A stretch of DNA of 36,451 nt from an uncultured Eubacteriales bacterium. GTDB taxonomy: Bacteria > Bacillota > Clostridia > Christensenellales > Aristaeellaceae. This document shows, one piece after another, positions 14,359 through 22,015 of the stretch (its first letter is position 1; each line of letters opens with the position of its first letter). The DNA is taken from contig UQNM01000016.1 in the NCBI GenBank assembly GCA_900542395.1, positions 1 to 36,451 on the forward strand, read 5' to 3'. Position numbers and translations under genes: made by a program. The notes under the pieces were generated by a model. It saw only the letters and a program-made list of their open reading frames with translations, was not told the origin of the DNA and did not search any database.

Positions 14359-15661
14359 AACGGAAATCCCCGCCGCCGAGGCGGCGCATGCCGCCAAGCA
14401 GGCGAGCTTCGCGCTGGCCGCGGCGCCGGGCAAGGCGCGCAGCAGCGCGCTGCTGGCGGTGGCCGCCGCGCTGCGCGCCAAGGCGAACATGGTCTTCAAG
14501 GCGAATGAAATCGACATGCGGCAGGCCGAGAAGGAAGGGCTGGCCGCGCCCGCGCTCAAGCGGCTCAAATTCGACGCGCACAAGCTGGAGGACGTCTGCG
14601 CGGGGCTTGAGCAGCTGGCCGCGATGGAGGATCCCATCGGGCGGGAGCAGCTGCGCACCGAGCTGGCCGACGGGCTGGTGCTCTCGCGCGTCAGCTGTCC
14701 CATCGGCGTGATCGGCGTGATCTTTGAATCGCGGCCGGACGCGCTGATTCAGATTGGCGGTCTGTGCCTCAAGAGCGGCAACGCGGTGCTGCTCAAGGGC
14801 GGGCGCGAGGCGATGCGCACCAACGAGGCGCTGTTCGATATCCTGCGCGACGCGAGCGTTGCGACGGGGATGCCGGACGGCTGGTGCGGCCTGCTGACCA
14901 CGCGCGAGGACGTCTCCGTCATGCTCAAAATGGACGAGGACATCGACCTCATCATTCCGCGCGGCTCCAACGCCTTTGTGCGCTACATCATGGAAAACAG
15001 CAACATTCCGGTGCTGGGGCACAGCGACGGTGTGTGCCACGTCTATGTGGACGCGGACTGCGACGCGCAGATGGCCGCGCGCATCGTTACCGACGCCAAG
15101 ACGCAGTATCCCGCCGCCTGCAACGCGGCGGAAATGCTGCTGGTGCACAGCGCCCAGCTCGCCAACGCCCTGCCCGTGATTGCGCGGGCGCTGACGGAGG
15201 CGGGCGTGACCCTGCGCGCGGACAGCCGCGCCCGCGCCGCGCTCTACGCCGCGGGCGTCGCCAGCGAGGCGGGGGACGAGAGCGACTGGGGGCGCGAGTA
15301 TCTGGCGCTGACGATGGCCGTTCACACGGTGGATTCCATCGACGAGGCGATCGCCTTCATCAACAAGCACGGCTCCCACCACACGGATTGCATCATCACC
15401 CGCGACGAGGCGGCGGCCGGAAAATTCTTCGCGCTGGTGGATTCCGCCGGGGTGTATCAGAACTGCTCGACGCGCTTTGCCGACGGTTATCGCTACGGCT
15501 TCGGCGCGGAGGTCGGTATTTCCACCGGCAAGATTCACGCGCGCGGCCCGATGGGGCTGGAGGGGCTCTGCTCCTACAAGTACATTCTGCGCGGACACGG
15601 GGATATCGTCGGCGATTTCGCGGCGGAACGGCGCAGGTTTACGCACAAAAAGCTCCTGTGA
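14348..15661 (+). CDS. proA: Gamma-glutamyl phosphate reductase
   Basis: This enzyme reduces gamma-glutamyl phosphate with NADPH to glutamate semialdehyde, the second step of proline synthesis, in the cytoplasm. The 437 residues match the full family length. Recognisable parts are CPIGVIGVIFESRPDALIQ, SGNAVLLKGGREA, DLIIPRGSNAFVRYI, the nucleophile C258 in YPAACNAAEMLLVH, and the end motifs GFGAEVGISTGKIHARGPMG and LCSYKYILRG. The start overlaps the LCP gene by 11 bases and uses GAAAGAGG. proB is not in the window, and its place among envelope and pectin genes is unusual. Confidence 0.96.
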   Translation: MKNKTEIPAAEAAHAAKQASFALAAAPGKARSSALLAVAAALRAKANMVFKANEIDMRQAEKEGLAAPALKRLKFDAHKLEDVCAGLEQLAAMEDPIGREQLRTELADGLVLSRVSCPIGVIGVIFESRPDALIQIGGLCLKSGNAVLLKGGREAMRTNEALFDILRDASVATGMPDGWCGLLTTREDVSVMLKMDEDIDLIIPRGSNAFVRYIMENSNIPVLGHSDGVCHVYVDADCDAQMAARIVTDAKTQYPAACNAAEMLLVHSAQLANALPVIARALTEAGVTLRADSRARAALYAAGVASEAGDESDWGREYLALTMAVHTVDSIDEAIAFINKHGSHHTDCIITRDEAAAGKFFALVDSAGVYQNCSTRFADGYRYGFGAEVGISTGKIHARGPMGLEGLCSYKYILRGHGDIVGDFAAERRRFTHKKLL

Positions 15662-15675
15662 GAGGGGAAAGAGAG

Positions 15676-16407
15676 ATGCTGAAACGAGGGGTTGCGCTGC
15701 TGCTCCTGCTGTGCATGGCGCTGCCGTGCGCGGCCACGGCGGAACAGGCGGACGCGCGGCGCGTGGTCTACCTCACCTTTGACGACGGCCCCAAAAAGGA
15801 CACGCCCGAGCTGCTGGACGCGCTGGAGGCGCTGGACGTGCCGGCGACGTTCTTTCTGGTGGGGCTGGGCGTGCGCGCCTTTCCGGAATACGCCAAGCAG
15901 ATCGTGCAGGCGGGTCACGCGGTCGGCTGCCACACGATGGGGCACGCGGCCGGGGCGATCAAGAAGGACGAGGACTTTGTCCTTCGCGACATCGGGCGCT
16001 TCAACAAGATGATGAGCGAGGAGATCGAGCCGGGGTTTTCGACCGATCTGTTCCGCTTTCCCGGCGGGAGCTCGAGCTACAAGGCGCGCATCAAGGCGAA
16101 GGTGCGGGACGCGGGCTACGCCTGGTTTGACTGGAACACGATGACCGGCGACGCGCAGTATTCGTTTTCCAGCGACAGGGAGATGCTGGAATACACGCTG
16201 GGGCAGGCGCACGGCAAGGACGTGGTGATTCTGCTGATGCACGAGGGCAAGACCAGAACGCGGCGGATTCTGCCGGAGCTGGTCGCGTATTTCCGCGAAA
16301 ACGGCTATGAATTCAGGCGGCTTTCCACGGGGGAGGAGGATCGCGAGATCCTCTCCCGCTGCGGCGCGCACTTCATGCTGCCCGATGCGGAACAAGGAGG
16401 CCATTGA
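15676..16407 (+). CDS. Secreted polysaccharide deacetylase (NodB fold)
   Basis: This 243-residue protein has a signal peptide (about 1-22, ending AATA) and a NodB homology domain. TFDDGP holds the base and metal aspartates D36 and D37, CHTMGH gives metal ligands H86 and H90, FRFPGGSSS gives R127, and LLMHEG gives H189. This set is what active metal-dependent N-acetylglucosamine deacetylases carry, so the protein probably deacetylates peptidoglycan or a surface glycan outside the membrane. GAGGGGAAAGAG precedes the ATG. It follows proA by 14 bases and precedes a zinc-ribbon gene. The same reading frame stays open far upstream inside proA, but that is a shadow. Confidence 0.88.
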   Translation: MLKRGVALLLLLCMALPCAATAEQADARRVVYLTFDDGPKKDTPELLDALEALDVPATFFLVGLGVRAFPEYAKQIVQAGHAVGCHTMGHAAGAIKKDEDFVLRDIGRFNKMMSEEIEPGFSTDLFRFPGGSSSYKARIKAKVRDAGYAWFDWNTMTGDAQYSFSSDREMLEYTLGQAHGKDVVILLMHEGKTRTRRILPELVAYFRENGYEFRRLSTGEEDREILSRCGAHFMLPDAEQGGH

Positions 16408-16409
16408 CC

Positions 16410-16649
16410 ATGAGATGCGGATGTCCGCAATGCGGAACGTATATGATTCAATCGGAGGGCATCGACTTCGGCTGCGTCTGCCCGGAATGTCTGTACCGCT
16501 GCCGGGCGTGCATGGGCACGAACACCGTCGTCAGCCGGGAAGACCTGCGCAACCTGACGTTTGTGGATCACACGGCGGAGCACGAGGCGCAGGAGGAAGC
16601 GGGAGACGGCAGGCGCGAACCGCTCCGACCCGAGGATTTCATCGACTGA
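16410..16649 (+). CDS. Small zinc-ribbon-like protein, function unknown
   Basis: The 79 residues start MRCGCPQCGTYMIQSE. Three knuckles, CPQC, CPEC and CRAC, lie within the first 37 residues, followed by an acidic, hydrophilic tail ending EDFID. This looks like a compact double zinc ribbon without a recognised catalytic part. AAGGAGG (16394-16400) is 9 bases from the ATG at 16410, and a TTG at 16404 is too close to that site. It follows the deacetylase with almost no gap. I do not recognise the family. Confidence 0.7.
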   Translation: MRCGCPQCGTYMIQSEGIDFGCVCPECLYRCRACMGTNTVVSREDLRNLTFVDHTAEHEAQEEAGDGRREPLRPEDFID

Positions 16650-16693
16650 GAGAGTAAAAAAAATTTGAGCATTTGTTGCAGGAGGTATTTTAC

Positions 16694-17143
16694 ATGATTG
16701 CACTGGGAAGCGACCACGCCGGTCTGCCGCTGAAGAAGGAGATCATCGCGCTGCTGGAGGAGATGCATCTGCCTTACCACGACTATGGCACATATACCGG
16801 GGATAGCTGCGACTACGCGGTGTTCGCCCAGCGGGCGGCCAAGGCCGTCGTGAGCGGCGAGTGCGAGCGCGGGATTCTGTGCTGCGGCACGGGCATCGGC
16901 ATTTCCATCGCCGCCAACAAGGTGAAGGGAATCCGCTGCTGCGCCTGTTCGGACTGCTACTCCGCGGAGATGAGCCGCGTCCACAACGACGCGAACATGC
17001 TCGCCCTCGGCGCGCGCGTGGTCGGCACGGAGCTGGGACGCATGATTGCAAAGAGCTTCCTCGCGGGCGAGTTTGAGGGCGGCCGCCATCAGCGCCGCAT
17101 CGACCAGATCACCGCCATCGAGAACGGGGAGGATCTGGGCTGA
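16694..17143 (+). CDS. rpiB: RpiB/LacA/LacB-family sugar-phosphate isomerase
   Basis: The 149-residue protein has the full RpiB pattern: ALGSDHAGLPLKKEI (D7, H8), the catalytic-site CGTGIGISIAANK (C64-G67), HNDANMLALGARV (H97, N98, R108) and the usual C-terminal helix. Classic members interconvert ribose-5-phosphate and ribulose-5-phosphate. Its stop overlaps the GH28 start (TGATG) and GH105 follows. Another member of this family, DhuI of streptococci, isomerises the unsaturated-uronate product DHU, so this copy may instead process the sugar released by GH105. GCAGGAGG precedes the ATG. The family is certain; the substrate is not. Confidence 0.85.
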   Translation: MIALGSDHAGLPLKKEIIALLEEMHLPYHDYGTYTGDSCDYAVFAQRAAKAVVSGECERGILCCGTGIGISIAANKVKGIRCCACSDCYSAEMSRVHNDANMLALGARVVGTELGRMIAKSFLAGEFEGGRHQRRIDQITAIENGEDLG

Positions 17144-18381
17144 TGAACATTCTGGATTTCGGCGCGAAGCGCGGGGCGTTTTGCGGCGACGCGATTCAGC
17201 GCGCGATTGACGCGGCGGCCGCGCAGGGCGGCGGGCGCGTGAGTGTGCCCGCGGGCGAGTATGAGACGGCGAGCCTCATTCTGCGCAGCAACGTCGAATT
17301 GCATCTGGAAGCGGGCGCCGTGCTGCGCTTCGTCGATGATTTTGACGCATATCCCGTCGTGAACATCCGCTGGGAGGGCTATGAGCAGCCCTGCCACCGC
17401 CCGCTGGTTTACGCGAAAAACGAGGTCAACGTGGCGCTGACGGGTCTGGGCACGCTGGAAGGACAGGGCAAGAAGTGGTGGACGGCCTTCCGCGCGAAGA
17501 CGCTCTCCGCCGCGCGCCCCTGTGCGGTCTGCTTTGAGGATTGCACCCGCGTGCGCATGAGCGATTTCGTCGTCCGCAACAGCCCGAGCTGGACGATCCA
17601 TCCCGTGCGCTGCGAGGATGTGACGATCGACAAGCTGACGATCGTCAACCCGTTTGATTCGCCCAACACGGACGGCATCGACCCGGAGAGCTGCCGCAAC
17701 GTGCGCATCACGGGCTGCCACATCGACGTGGGCGACGACTGCATCGCGGTCAAGGCGGGCACGGAGGACGCGCTGGAGAACGTGCCCTGCGAAAACATCG
17801 CCATCACCGGCTGCACGATGGTGCACGGCCACGGCGGCGTTGTGCTGGGGAGCGAGATGAGCGGCGGCATCCGCCGCGTGTCCATCGCCGGATGCGTGTT
17901 TGACGGCACGGATCGCGGCATCCGCATCAAGAGCCGGCGCGGGCGCGGCGGCGCGGTGGAGGATGTGAGCGTCACGGGCGTCGTGATGAACGACGTGCTC
18001 TGCCCGCTGGTCGTCAACCTGATGTATTTCTGCGGCAAGGACGGCAAGCTGCCCATCGTATCCGACCCGAACGCTCAGCCTGTGACCGAGAGAACGCCGC
18101 ACGTGCGCCGCATCCGCATGGCCGACATCGTGGTGACGAACGCGAAGAGCGCGGCCGCCTGCCTCTACGGCCTGCCGGAAGCGCCGCTGGAGGATATCAG
18201 CATCGTGAACACGCAGATTCACCTGACCGAGGATGCGCCGAGCTTCCCGGTGATGAACGCGGTGCAGCAGCCCGTGACCCTGGCGGGGCTGACGGCCGAG
18301 CATGTGCGCGGCCTGCATCTGACCGACCTGCGCATCGTCGGCGCGCGCGGGGAAACCGTGACGCTGCACGACGTGGAATAA
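17143..18381 (+). CDS. Glycoside hydrolase family 28 (polygalacturonase-like), cytoplasmic
   Basis: This 412-residue right-handed beta-helix protein carries the complete GH28 active site: NTD at 175-177, DD at 198-199, GHGG around H230, and RIK at 261-263. It should cut alpha-1,4-galacturonic or rhamnogalacturonan linkages. There is no signal peptide (it starts MNILDFGAKRG), so it acts on oligosaccharides after uptake. The start codon shares bases with the isomerase stop. GH105 follows 12 bases downstream, then a sugar ABC transporter, which together define a pectin-oligosaccharide module. Confidence 0.93.
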   Translation: MNILDFGAKRGAFCGDAIQRAIDAAAAQGGGRVSVPAGEYETASLILRSNVELHLEAGAVLRFVDDFDAYPVVNIRWEGYEQPCHRPLVYAKNEVNVALTGLGTLEGQGKKWWTAFRAKTLSAARPCAVCFEDCTRVRMSDFVVRNSPSWTIHPVRCEDVTIDKLTIVNPFDSPNTDGIDPESCRNVRITGCHIDVGDDCIAVKAGTEDALENVPCENIAITGCTMVHGHGGVVLGSEMSGGIRRVSIAGCVFDGTDRGIRIKSRRGRGGAVEDVSVTGVVMNDVLCPLVVNLMYFCGKDGKLPIVSDPNAQPVTERTPHVRRIRMADIVVTNAKSAAACLYGLPEAPLEDISIVNTQIHLTEDAPSFPVMNAVQQPVTLAGLTAEHVRGLHLTDLRIVGARGETVTLHDVE

Positions 18382-18393
18382 GGGGGGAATACG

Positions 18394-19473
18394 ATGAGCT
18401 ACGAGAAGACCGTTTGGGCGGGCGAAGGGACGCTTGCGCGCGAGCAGGAGTATAATGACCACTGGTGCTACGAGCGGGGAATCATCACCAAGGCGTGGCT
18501 GGACGTTTACGCGGCGACGGGCGACCGCCGCTTTTACGACGCGGCCAAGACGAACGTGGATCAATACGTGACCGCGGACGGCGAGATTCTGACCTATGAG
18601 CCGGATAAATACAATCTGGATATGATCTGCATGGGGCGCACGGCGCTGCGGCTGTTCAAGGCGACGGGCGAGGCGAAGTATGAAAAGGCCTGCCGCCGCC
18701 TCATCGAGCAGATCAAGGGTCAGCCGACGACGGCGGAGGGCGGCTTCTGGCACAAAAAGCTCTACCCCCAGCAGATGTGGCTGGACGGCATTTACATGGC
18801 CTGCCCGTTTCTGACGGAATTTGCCGTGACCTTCGGCGAGATGCAGTGGGCGGATCTGGCGGCGAAGCAGATGACGCTGATCTTTGACAAGACGCGGCTT
18901 GAAAGCGGTCTGCACGCCCATGCGTGGGACAGCGCGAGGGCGCAGAAGTGGGCCGACCCGCAGACGGGACTTTCTCCGCACGTCTGGGGGCGCGCGATGG
19001 GCTGGTTTGTGATGGCGCACGCGGACGTTCTGGCCGTGCTGCCGGAAAGTCACCCGGCCTATGCGCGCCTGAGCCTGCAGATGAAGTCGCTGCTGCATGC
19101 GGTGATGGCCGCGCGCGGCACGGACAAGCTCTGGCATCAGGTGATGGACAGGCCGGAGAGCGCGGAGAACTACGCGGAATCCTCCTGCTCGGCGATGTTC
19201 ATCTATGGGCTGGCGAAGGGCAAGGCGCTCGGCCTGTGCGGCGAGAAGGAAGAGGCCGCCGCGCGGGAGAGCATGGACGCGCTTTGGGCGCAAAACGTCG
19301 TCACGGCGGCGGACGGCTACCCCGAACTGACGCGCATCTGCAAGGTGGCGGGGCTGGGCGGCGAGCCGTATCGCGACGGCAGTTACGGCTACTATGTCCA
19401 TGAAACCGTGTGCAGCGGGGACACGAAGGGCACCGCGCCCTTCCTGATGGCCTGCTGCGCGCTGGAGGTTTAA
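18394..19473 (+). CDS. Glycoside hydrolase family 105 (unsaturated galacturonyl hydrolase)
   Basis: The 359-residue alpha/alpha-barrel protein matches YteR/YesR enzymes, which remove the terminal unsaturated galacturonate left by pectate or rhamnogalacturonan lyases. Visible are KYNLDMICMGR with D76, MWLDGIYM with the likely acid D131, LHAHAWDSARAQKWADP with its histidine, and SPHVWGRAMGWFVMA. No signal peptide is present, so it is cytoplasmic. AAGGGGGG precedes the ATG. The released 4-deoxy-uronate would pass to the RpiB-family isomerase upstream. GH105 activity implies that an unsaturated substrate reaches the cell, although no lyase is in this window. Confidence 0.92.
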   Translation: MSYEKTVWAGEGTLAREQEYNDHWCYERGIITKAWLDVYAATGDRRFYDAAKTNVDQYVTADGEILTYEPDKYNLDMICMGRTALRLFKATGEAKYEKACRRLIEQIKGQPTTAEGGFWHKKLYPQQMWLDGIYMACPFLTEFAVTFGEMQWADLAAKQMTLIFDKTRLESGLHAHAWDSARAQKWADPQTGLSPHVWGRAMGWFVMAHADVLAVLPESHPAYARLSLQMKSLLHAVMAARGTDKLWHQVMDRPESAENYAESSCSAMFIYGLAKGKALGLCGEKEEAAARESMDALWAQNVVTAADGYPELTRICKVAGLGGEPYRDGSYGYYVHETVCSGDTKGTAPFLMACCALEV

Positions 19474-19500
19474 CGCATAGCTTAACAAAGGCAAAGGGCG

Positions 19501-19516
19501 GGTTAATCGCTTAACC
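19501..19516. promoter_or_regulatory. LacI/GalR-type palindromic operator
   Basis: GGTTAATCGCTTAACC is a 16-bp inverted repeat around a central CG, the usual form of LacI/GalR-family operators (TTAAnCGnTTAA core). It lies 42 bases upstream of the -35 of the transporter promoter. No LacI regulator gene is in the window. Confidence 0.5.
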
Positions 19517-19558
19517 TCACAAAGTTTCGCACAAGAGATTGATTTCCATTTTATGCAC

Positions 19559-19587
19559 TTGACACAACTTGACCAAAAAATTATAAT
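19559..19587 (+). promoter_or_regulatory. Strong promoter of the sugar ABC transporter
   Basis: -35 TTGACA (19559-19564) and -10 TATAAT (19582-19587) are perfect consensus hexamers separated by exactly 17 bases. A second partial -35 (TTGACC) lies inside the spacer. Confidence 0.88.
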
Positions 19588-19647
19588 GAACATGCACAGA
19601 GGGAACAGCTTTTAACAGAAAACCCGTTGTGTTTCGTGGCTGGCTGA

Positions 19648-19685
19648 AAGGGGCGGGCAAGCCCCTTGGCGCCGGAAAAACCGGC
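19648..19685 (+). promoter_or_regulatory. Two hairpins in the transporter mRNA leader
   Basis: AAGGGGC (19648-19654) pairs with GCCCCTT (19661-19667), and GCCGG (19671-19675) with CCGGC (19681-19685) around five A. They sit in a leader of about 125 bases ahead of the binding-protein gene and could stabilise the message. No known riboswitch is recognised. Confidence 0.5.
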
Positions 19686-19720
19686 AAGATAGATTAAATT
19701 AAAAGGAGAGCGAATTTGTG

Positions 19721-20986
19721 ATGAAAAAGATGATCGCATGCCTGCTGACGCTGGCGCTGGCGCTGACCGCCGTTTGCGCGTTGGCCGAAGGCTCCCTGAC
19801 CTTCTCTTGGTGGGGCGGAGATTCCCGCCACGAAGCGACCCAGCAGGCCGTCGAGGCTTTCAAGGCCGCGACCGGCATTGACGTGCAGTGCACATACAGC
19901 GCGTGGAGCGGCTGGGAAGACAAGATGAGCCAGTATTTCGCCTCTGATTCCGCCTTCGACGTGAACCAGATCAACTGGAACTGGCTGTACTCCTTCACCA
20001 ACGCGGACGGCAGCAGCAAGTTCTACGATCTCAATCAGGTCGCGGACATCATCGATCTGTCCCAGTTCGACGAGAAGGCGCTTGCCCAGTGCACCATCGA
20101 CGGCAAGCTTCTGGCCATCCCGGTGGCGATGACCGGCCGTATCTTCTACTGGAACAAGACCACCTTTGAGAAGGCCGGCCTTGCGACCCCGACCACGCTG
20201 GAAGATCTGATGGCCGCCGGCCCGGTCTTCGCCGAGAAGCTGGGCGAGGACTACTATCCGCTGGCGCTGGGCGCTTACGACAAGATGATCCTGATGGTCT
20301 ACTATCTGGAGAGCGTTTACGGCAAGGATTGGGTTGCCGACGGCCAGCTCAACTACACCACCGAGGAAATCGCCAAGGGTCTTGAGTTCATCCAGACGCT
20401 GGAAGACAACCACGTGATCCCCAGCGCCGAAACCCTGACCGGCGACGGCGCGGACAGCCTGGACAAGAACCCCAAGTGGATGGAAGGCAAGTACGCCGGC
20501 ATCTTTGAGTGGGATTCCTCCGCGAGCAAGTTTGAAAAGTCGCTGAGCGAGGGTCAGGAGTTCATCGTCGGCAACTACTTCGCCGACATGGGCGAATACC
20601 ACGGCGGCTTCACCAAGGTTTCTCTGGCGTTTGCCATCGCCAACACCGCGGCGGACAAGCAGGCGGCGGCTCAGCTCATCGAGTTCCTGCTCAACAGCGA
20701 CGAGGGCGCGAAGCTGATGAACAGCCAGCGCGGCATCCCGCTGAGCAAGAAGGCCAACGTGCTCTGCGCGCAGGAGGGCCTGCTCAACGCGAAGGTCGCC
20801 GAGGCGAACGCGAAGGTGCTCGACTGGTGCTCCAACAAGCTGGACCCGAAGTTCGAGAGCAGCGCGCTCAAGAACAGCGACGGCGTGTACTATGACGCGA
20901 TGGACGGCCTCTCCTACAAGGATTACTCCATCGAGGAAGCCGCCGAGGTGCTCTACGAGGGTATCACCGAAGTGCTGGCCAAGTAA
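19721..20986 (+). CDS. Sugar ABC transporter substrate-binding protein
   Basis: The 421-residue family 1 solute-binding protein begins MKKMIACLLTLALALTAVCA. The mature part starts with LTFSWWGGDSRHEATQQAVEAFKAATG, typical of oligosaccharide-binding proteins, followed by an NWNWLYSF hinge region. Export probably uses ordinary signal peptidase (ALA, cleavage after residue 22). The cysteine at 19 does not sit in a proper lipobox, which is unusual for a Gram-positive binding protein. AAGGAG lies 12 bases from the ATG, and a GTG at 19718 would fit the spacing better and add one residue. It likely captures pectin-derived oligosaccharides for the two permeases that follow. Confidence 0.93.
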   Translation: MKKMIACLLTLALALTAVCALAEGSLTFSWWGGDSRHEATQQAVEAFKAATGIDVQCTYSAWSGWEDKMSQYFASDSAFDVNQINWNWLYSFTNADGSSKFYDLNQVADIIDLSQFDEKALAQCTIDGKLLAIPVAMTGRIFYWNKTTFEKAGLATPTTLEDLMAAGPVFAEKLGEDYYPLALGAYDKMILMVYYLESVYGKDWVADGQLNYTTEEIAKGLEFIQTLEDNHVIPSAETLTGDGADSLDKNPKWMEGKYAGIFEWDSSASKFEKSLSEGQEFIVGNYFADMGEYHGGFTKVSLAFAIANTAADKQAAAQLIEFLLNSDEGAKLMNSQRGIPLSKKANVLCAQEGLLNAKVAEANAKVLDWCSNKLDPKFESSALKNSDGVYYDAMDGLSYKDYSIEEAAEVLYEGITEVLAK

Positions 20987-21070
20987 TTTCCAAAATGAGA
21001 TCATCGGGGCGGCTTGGCGGAGGTTAAGCCGCTCCGATTCGTTCAATCAAGAAGGAAAGGGGGAGACCCG

Positions 21071-22012
21071 ATGACGAAGGGATCTTCCGCCGCGCGCCAA
21101 GACCTCAGAAAGCGGCGCGGGCTGAGCAAGCTGGAGCAGGGCTACATGGGCTTCGTCCTGATCCTGCCGTGGCTGATTGGCTTCTGCATCTTTAAGCTCT
21201 ATCCGTTCGTATCCTCGCTGGTGTACAGCTTCACGGATTACGATCTGTTTAGGGGCGTGCAGAATGTCGTCGGTTTCCAGAATTATATCGACGCATTTAC
21301 CAAGGCGAAGAACGTCAAGGCGCTGAAGGTGACCTTCACCTATGCGTTTATGACCGTACCGCTGAAGCTGATTTTCGCGCTGTTCATCGCCTACATCCTC
21401 AATTTCAAGATCAAGGGCGTGGGGCTTTTCCGCACGGCGTACTATGTGCCCTCCATTCTGGGCGGCTCGGTCGCCATCGCGGTGCTCTGGAAAGCGCTGT
21501 TCAAGAACGACGGCGTGGTGAACACGATTCTGACCATGCTGGGCTTTGAATCCATCAACTTTCTGGCGGATAAAAACTGGGCGCTGTTCATCATCTGCCT
21601 GCTGCGCGTGTGGCAGTTCGGCTCGGCGATGGTGCTGTTCCTTGCGGCGCTCAAGGGCGTGCCGGAGGATCTCTACGAGGCGGCCAGCATCGACGGCGCG
21701 ACCAAGGGCCGCCAGTTCCTCTCCATCACCATTCCGCTGATCTCCCCGGTGATTTTCTACAATCTGGTGACGCAGCTCGTGCAGGCGTTCCAGGAGTTCA
21801 ACGGCCCGTACATCATCACCAACGGCGGCCCGCGCAACGCGACGACGCTGATCTCCGTGATCGTGTACAACACGGCGTTCAAGGATTACAAGGTGGGCAT
21901 GTCCTCCGCGATGGCGTGGGTCATGTTCGTGATCGTGATGATCCTGACCATCATCGCGTTCGTCAGCCAGAAGAAGTGGGTCTACTACTCCGATGACGAT
22001 GGGAGGGGCTAA
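21071..22012 (+). CDS. Sugar ABC transporter permease, UgpA/LplB-like
   Basis: This 313-residue membrane protein has six transmembrane helices starting near residue 28 (MGFVLILPWLIGFCIFKLYPF). The EAA loop, EDLYEAASIDGATKGRQF, docks the ATPase. The family imports oligosaccharides with a separate shared ATPase such as MsmX, and none is encoded nearby. GGGGGAG precedes the ATG at 21071; a longer frame from 21014 has no good site. It lies 84 bases after the binding protein and 3 bases before the second permease, in one operon. Confidence 0.93.
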   Translation: MTKGSSAARQDLRKRRGLSKLEQGYMGFVLILPWLIGFCIFKLYPFVSSLVYSFTDYDLFRGVQNVVGFQNYIDAFTKAKNVKALKVTFTYAFMTVPLKLIFALFIAYILNFKIKGVGLFRTAYYVPSILGGSVAIAVLWKALFKNDGVVNTILTMLGFESINFLADKNWALFIICLLRVWQFGSAMVLFLAALKGVPEDLYEAASIDGATKGRQFLSITIPLISPVIFYNLVTQLVQAFQEFNGPYIITNGGPRNATTLISVIVYNTAFKDYKVGMSSAMAWVMFVIVMILTIIAFVSQKKWVYYSDDDGRG

Positions 22013-22015
22013 GCG

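Noticed and set aside
14764..15675. Long upstream extension of the deacetylase frame
   Set aside because: It overlaps proA in another frame and reads low-complexity R/G/A sequence. The signal peptide begins at 15676.
17089..19593. 834-codon minus-strand frame
   Set aside because: It is antisense to GH28 and GH105, both of which have full active-site motifs.
19588..19720. Riboswitch in the transporter leader
   Set aside because: Only two simple hairpins are seen, with no conserved aptamer sequence I recognise.
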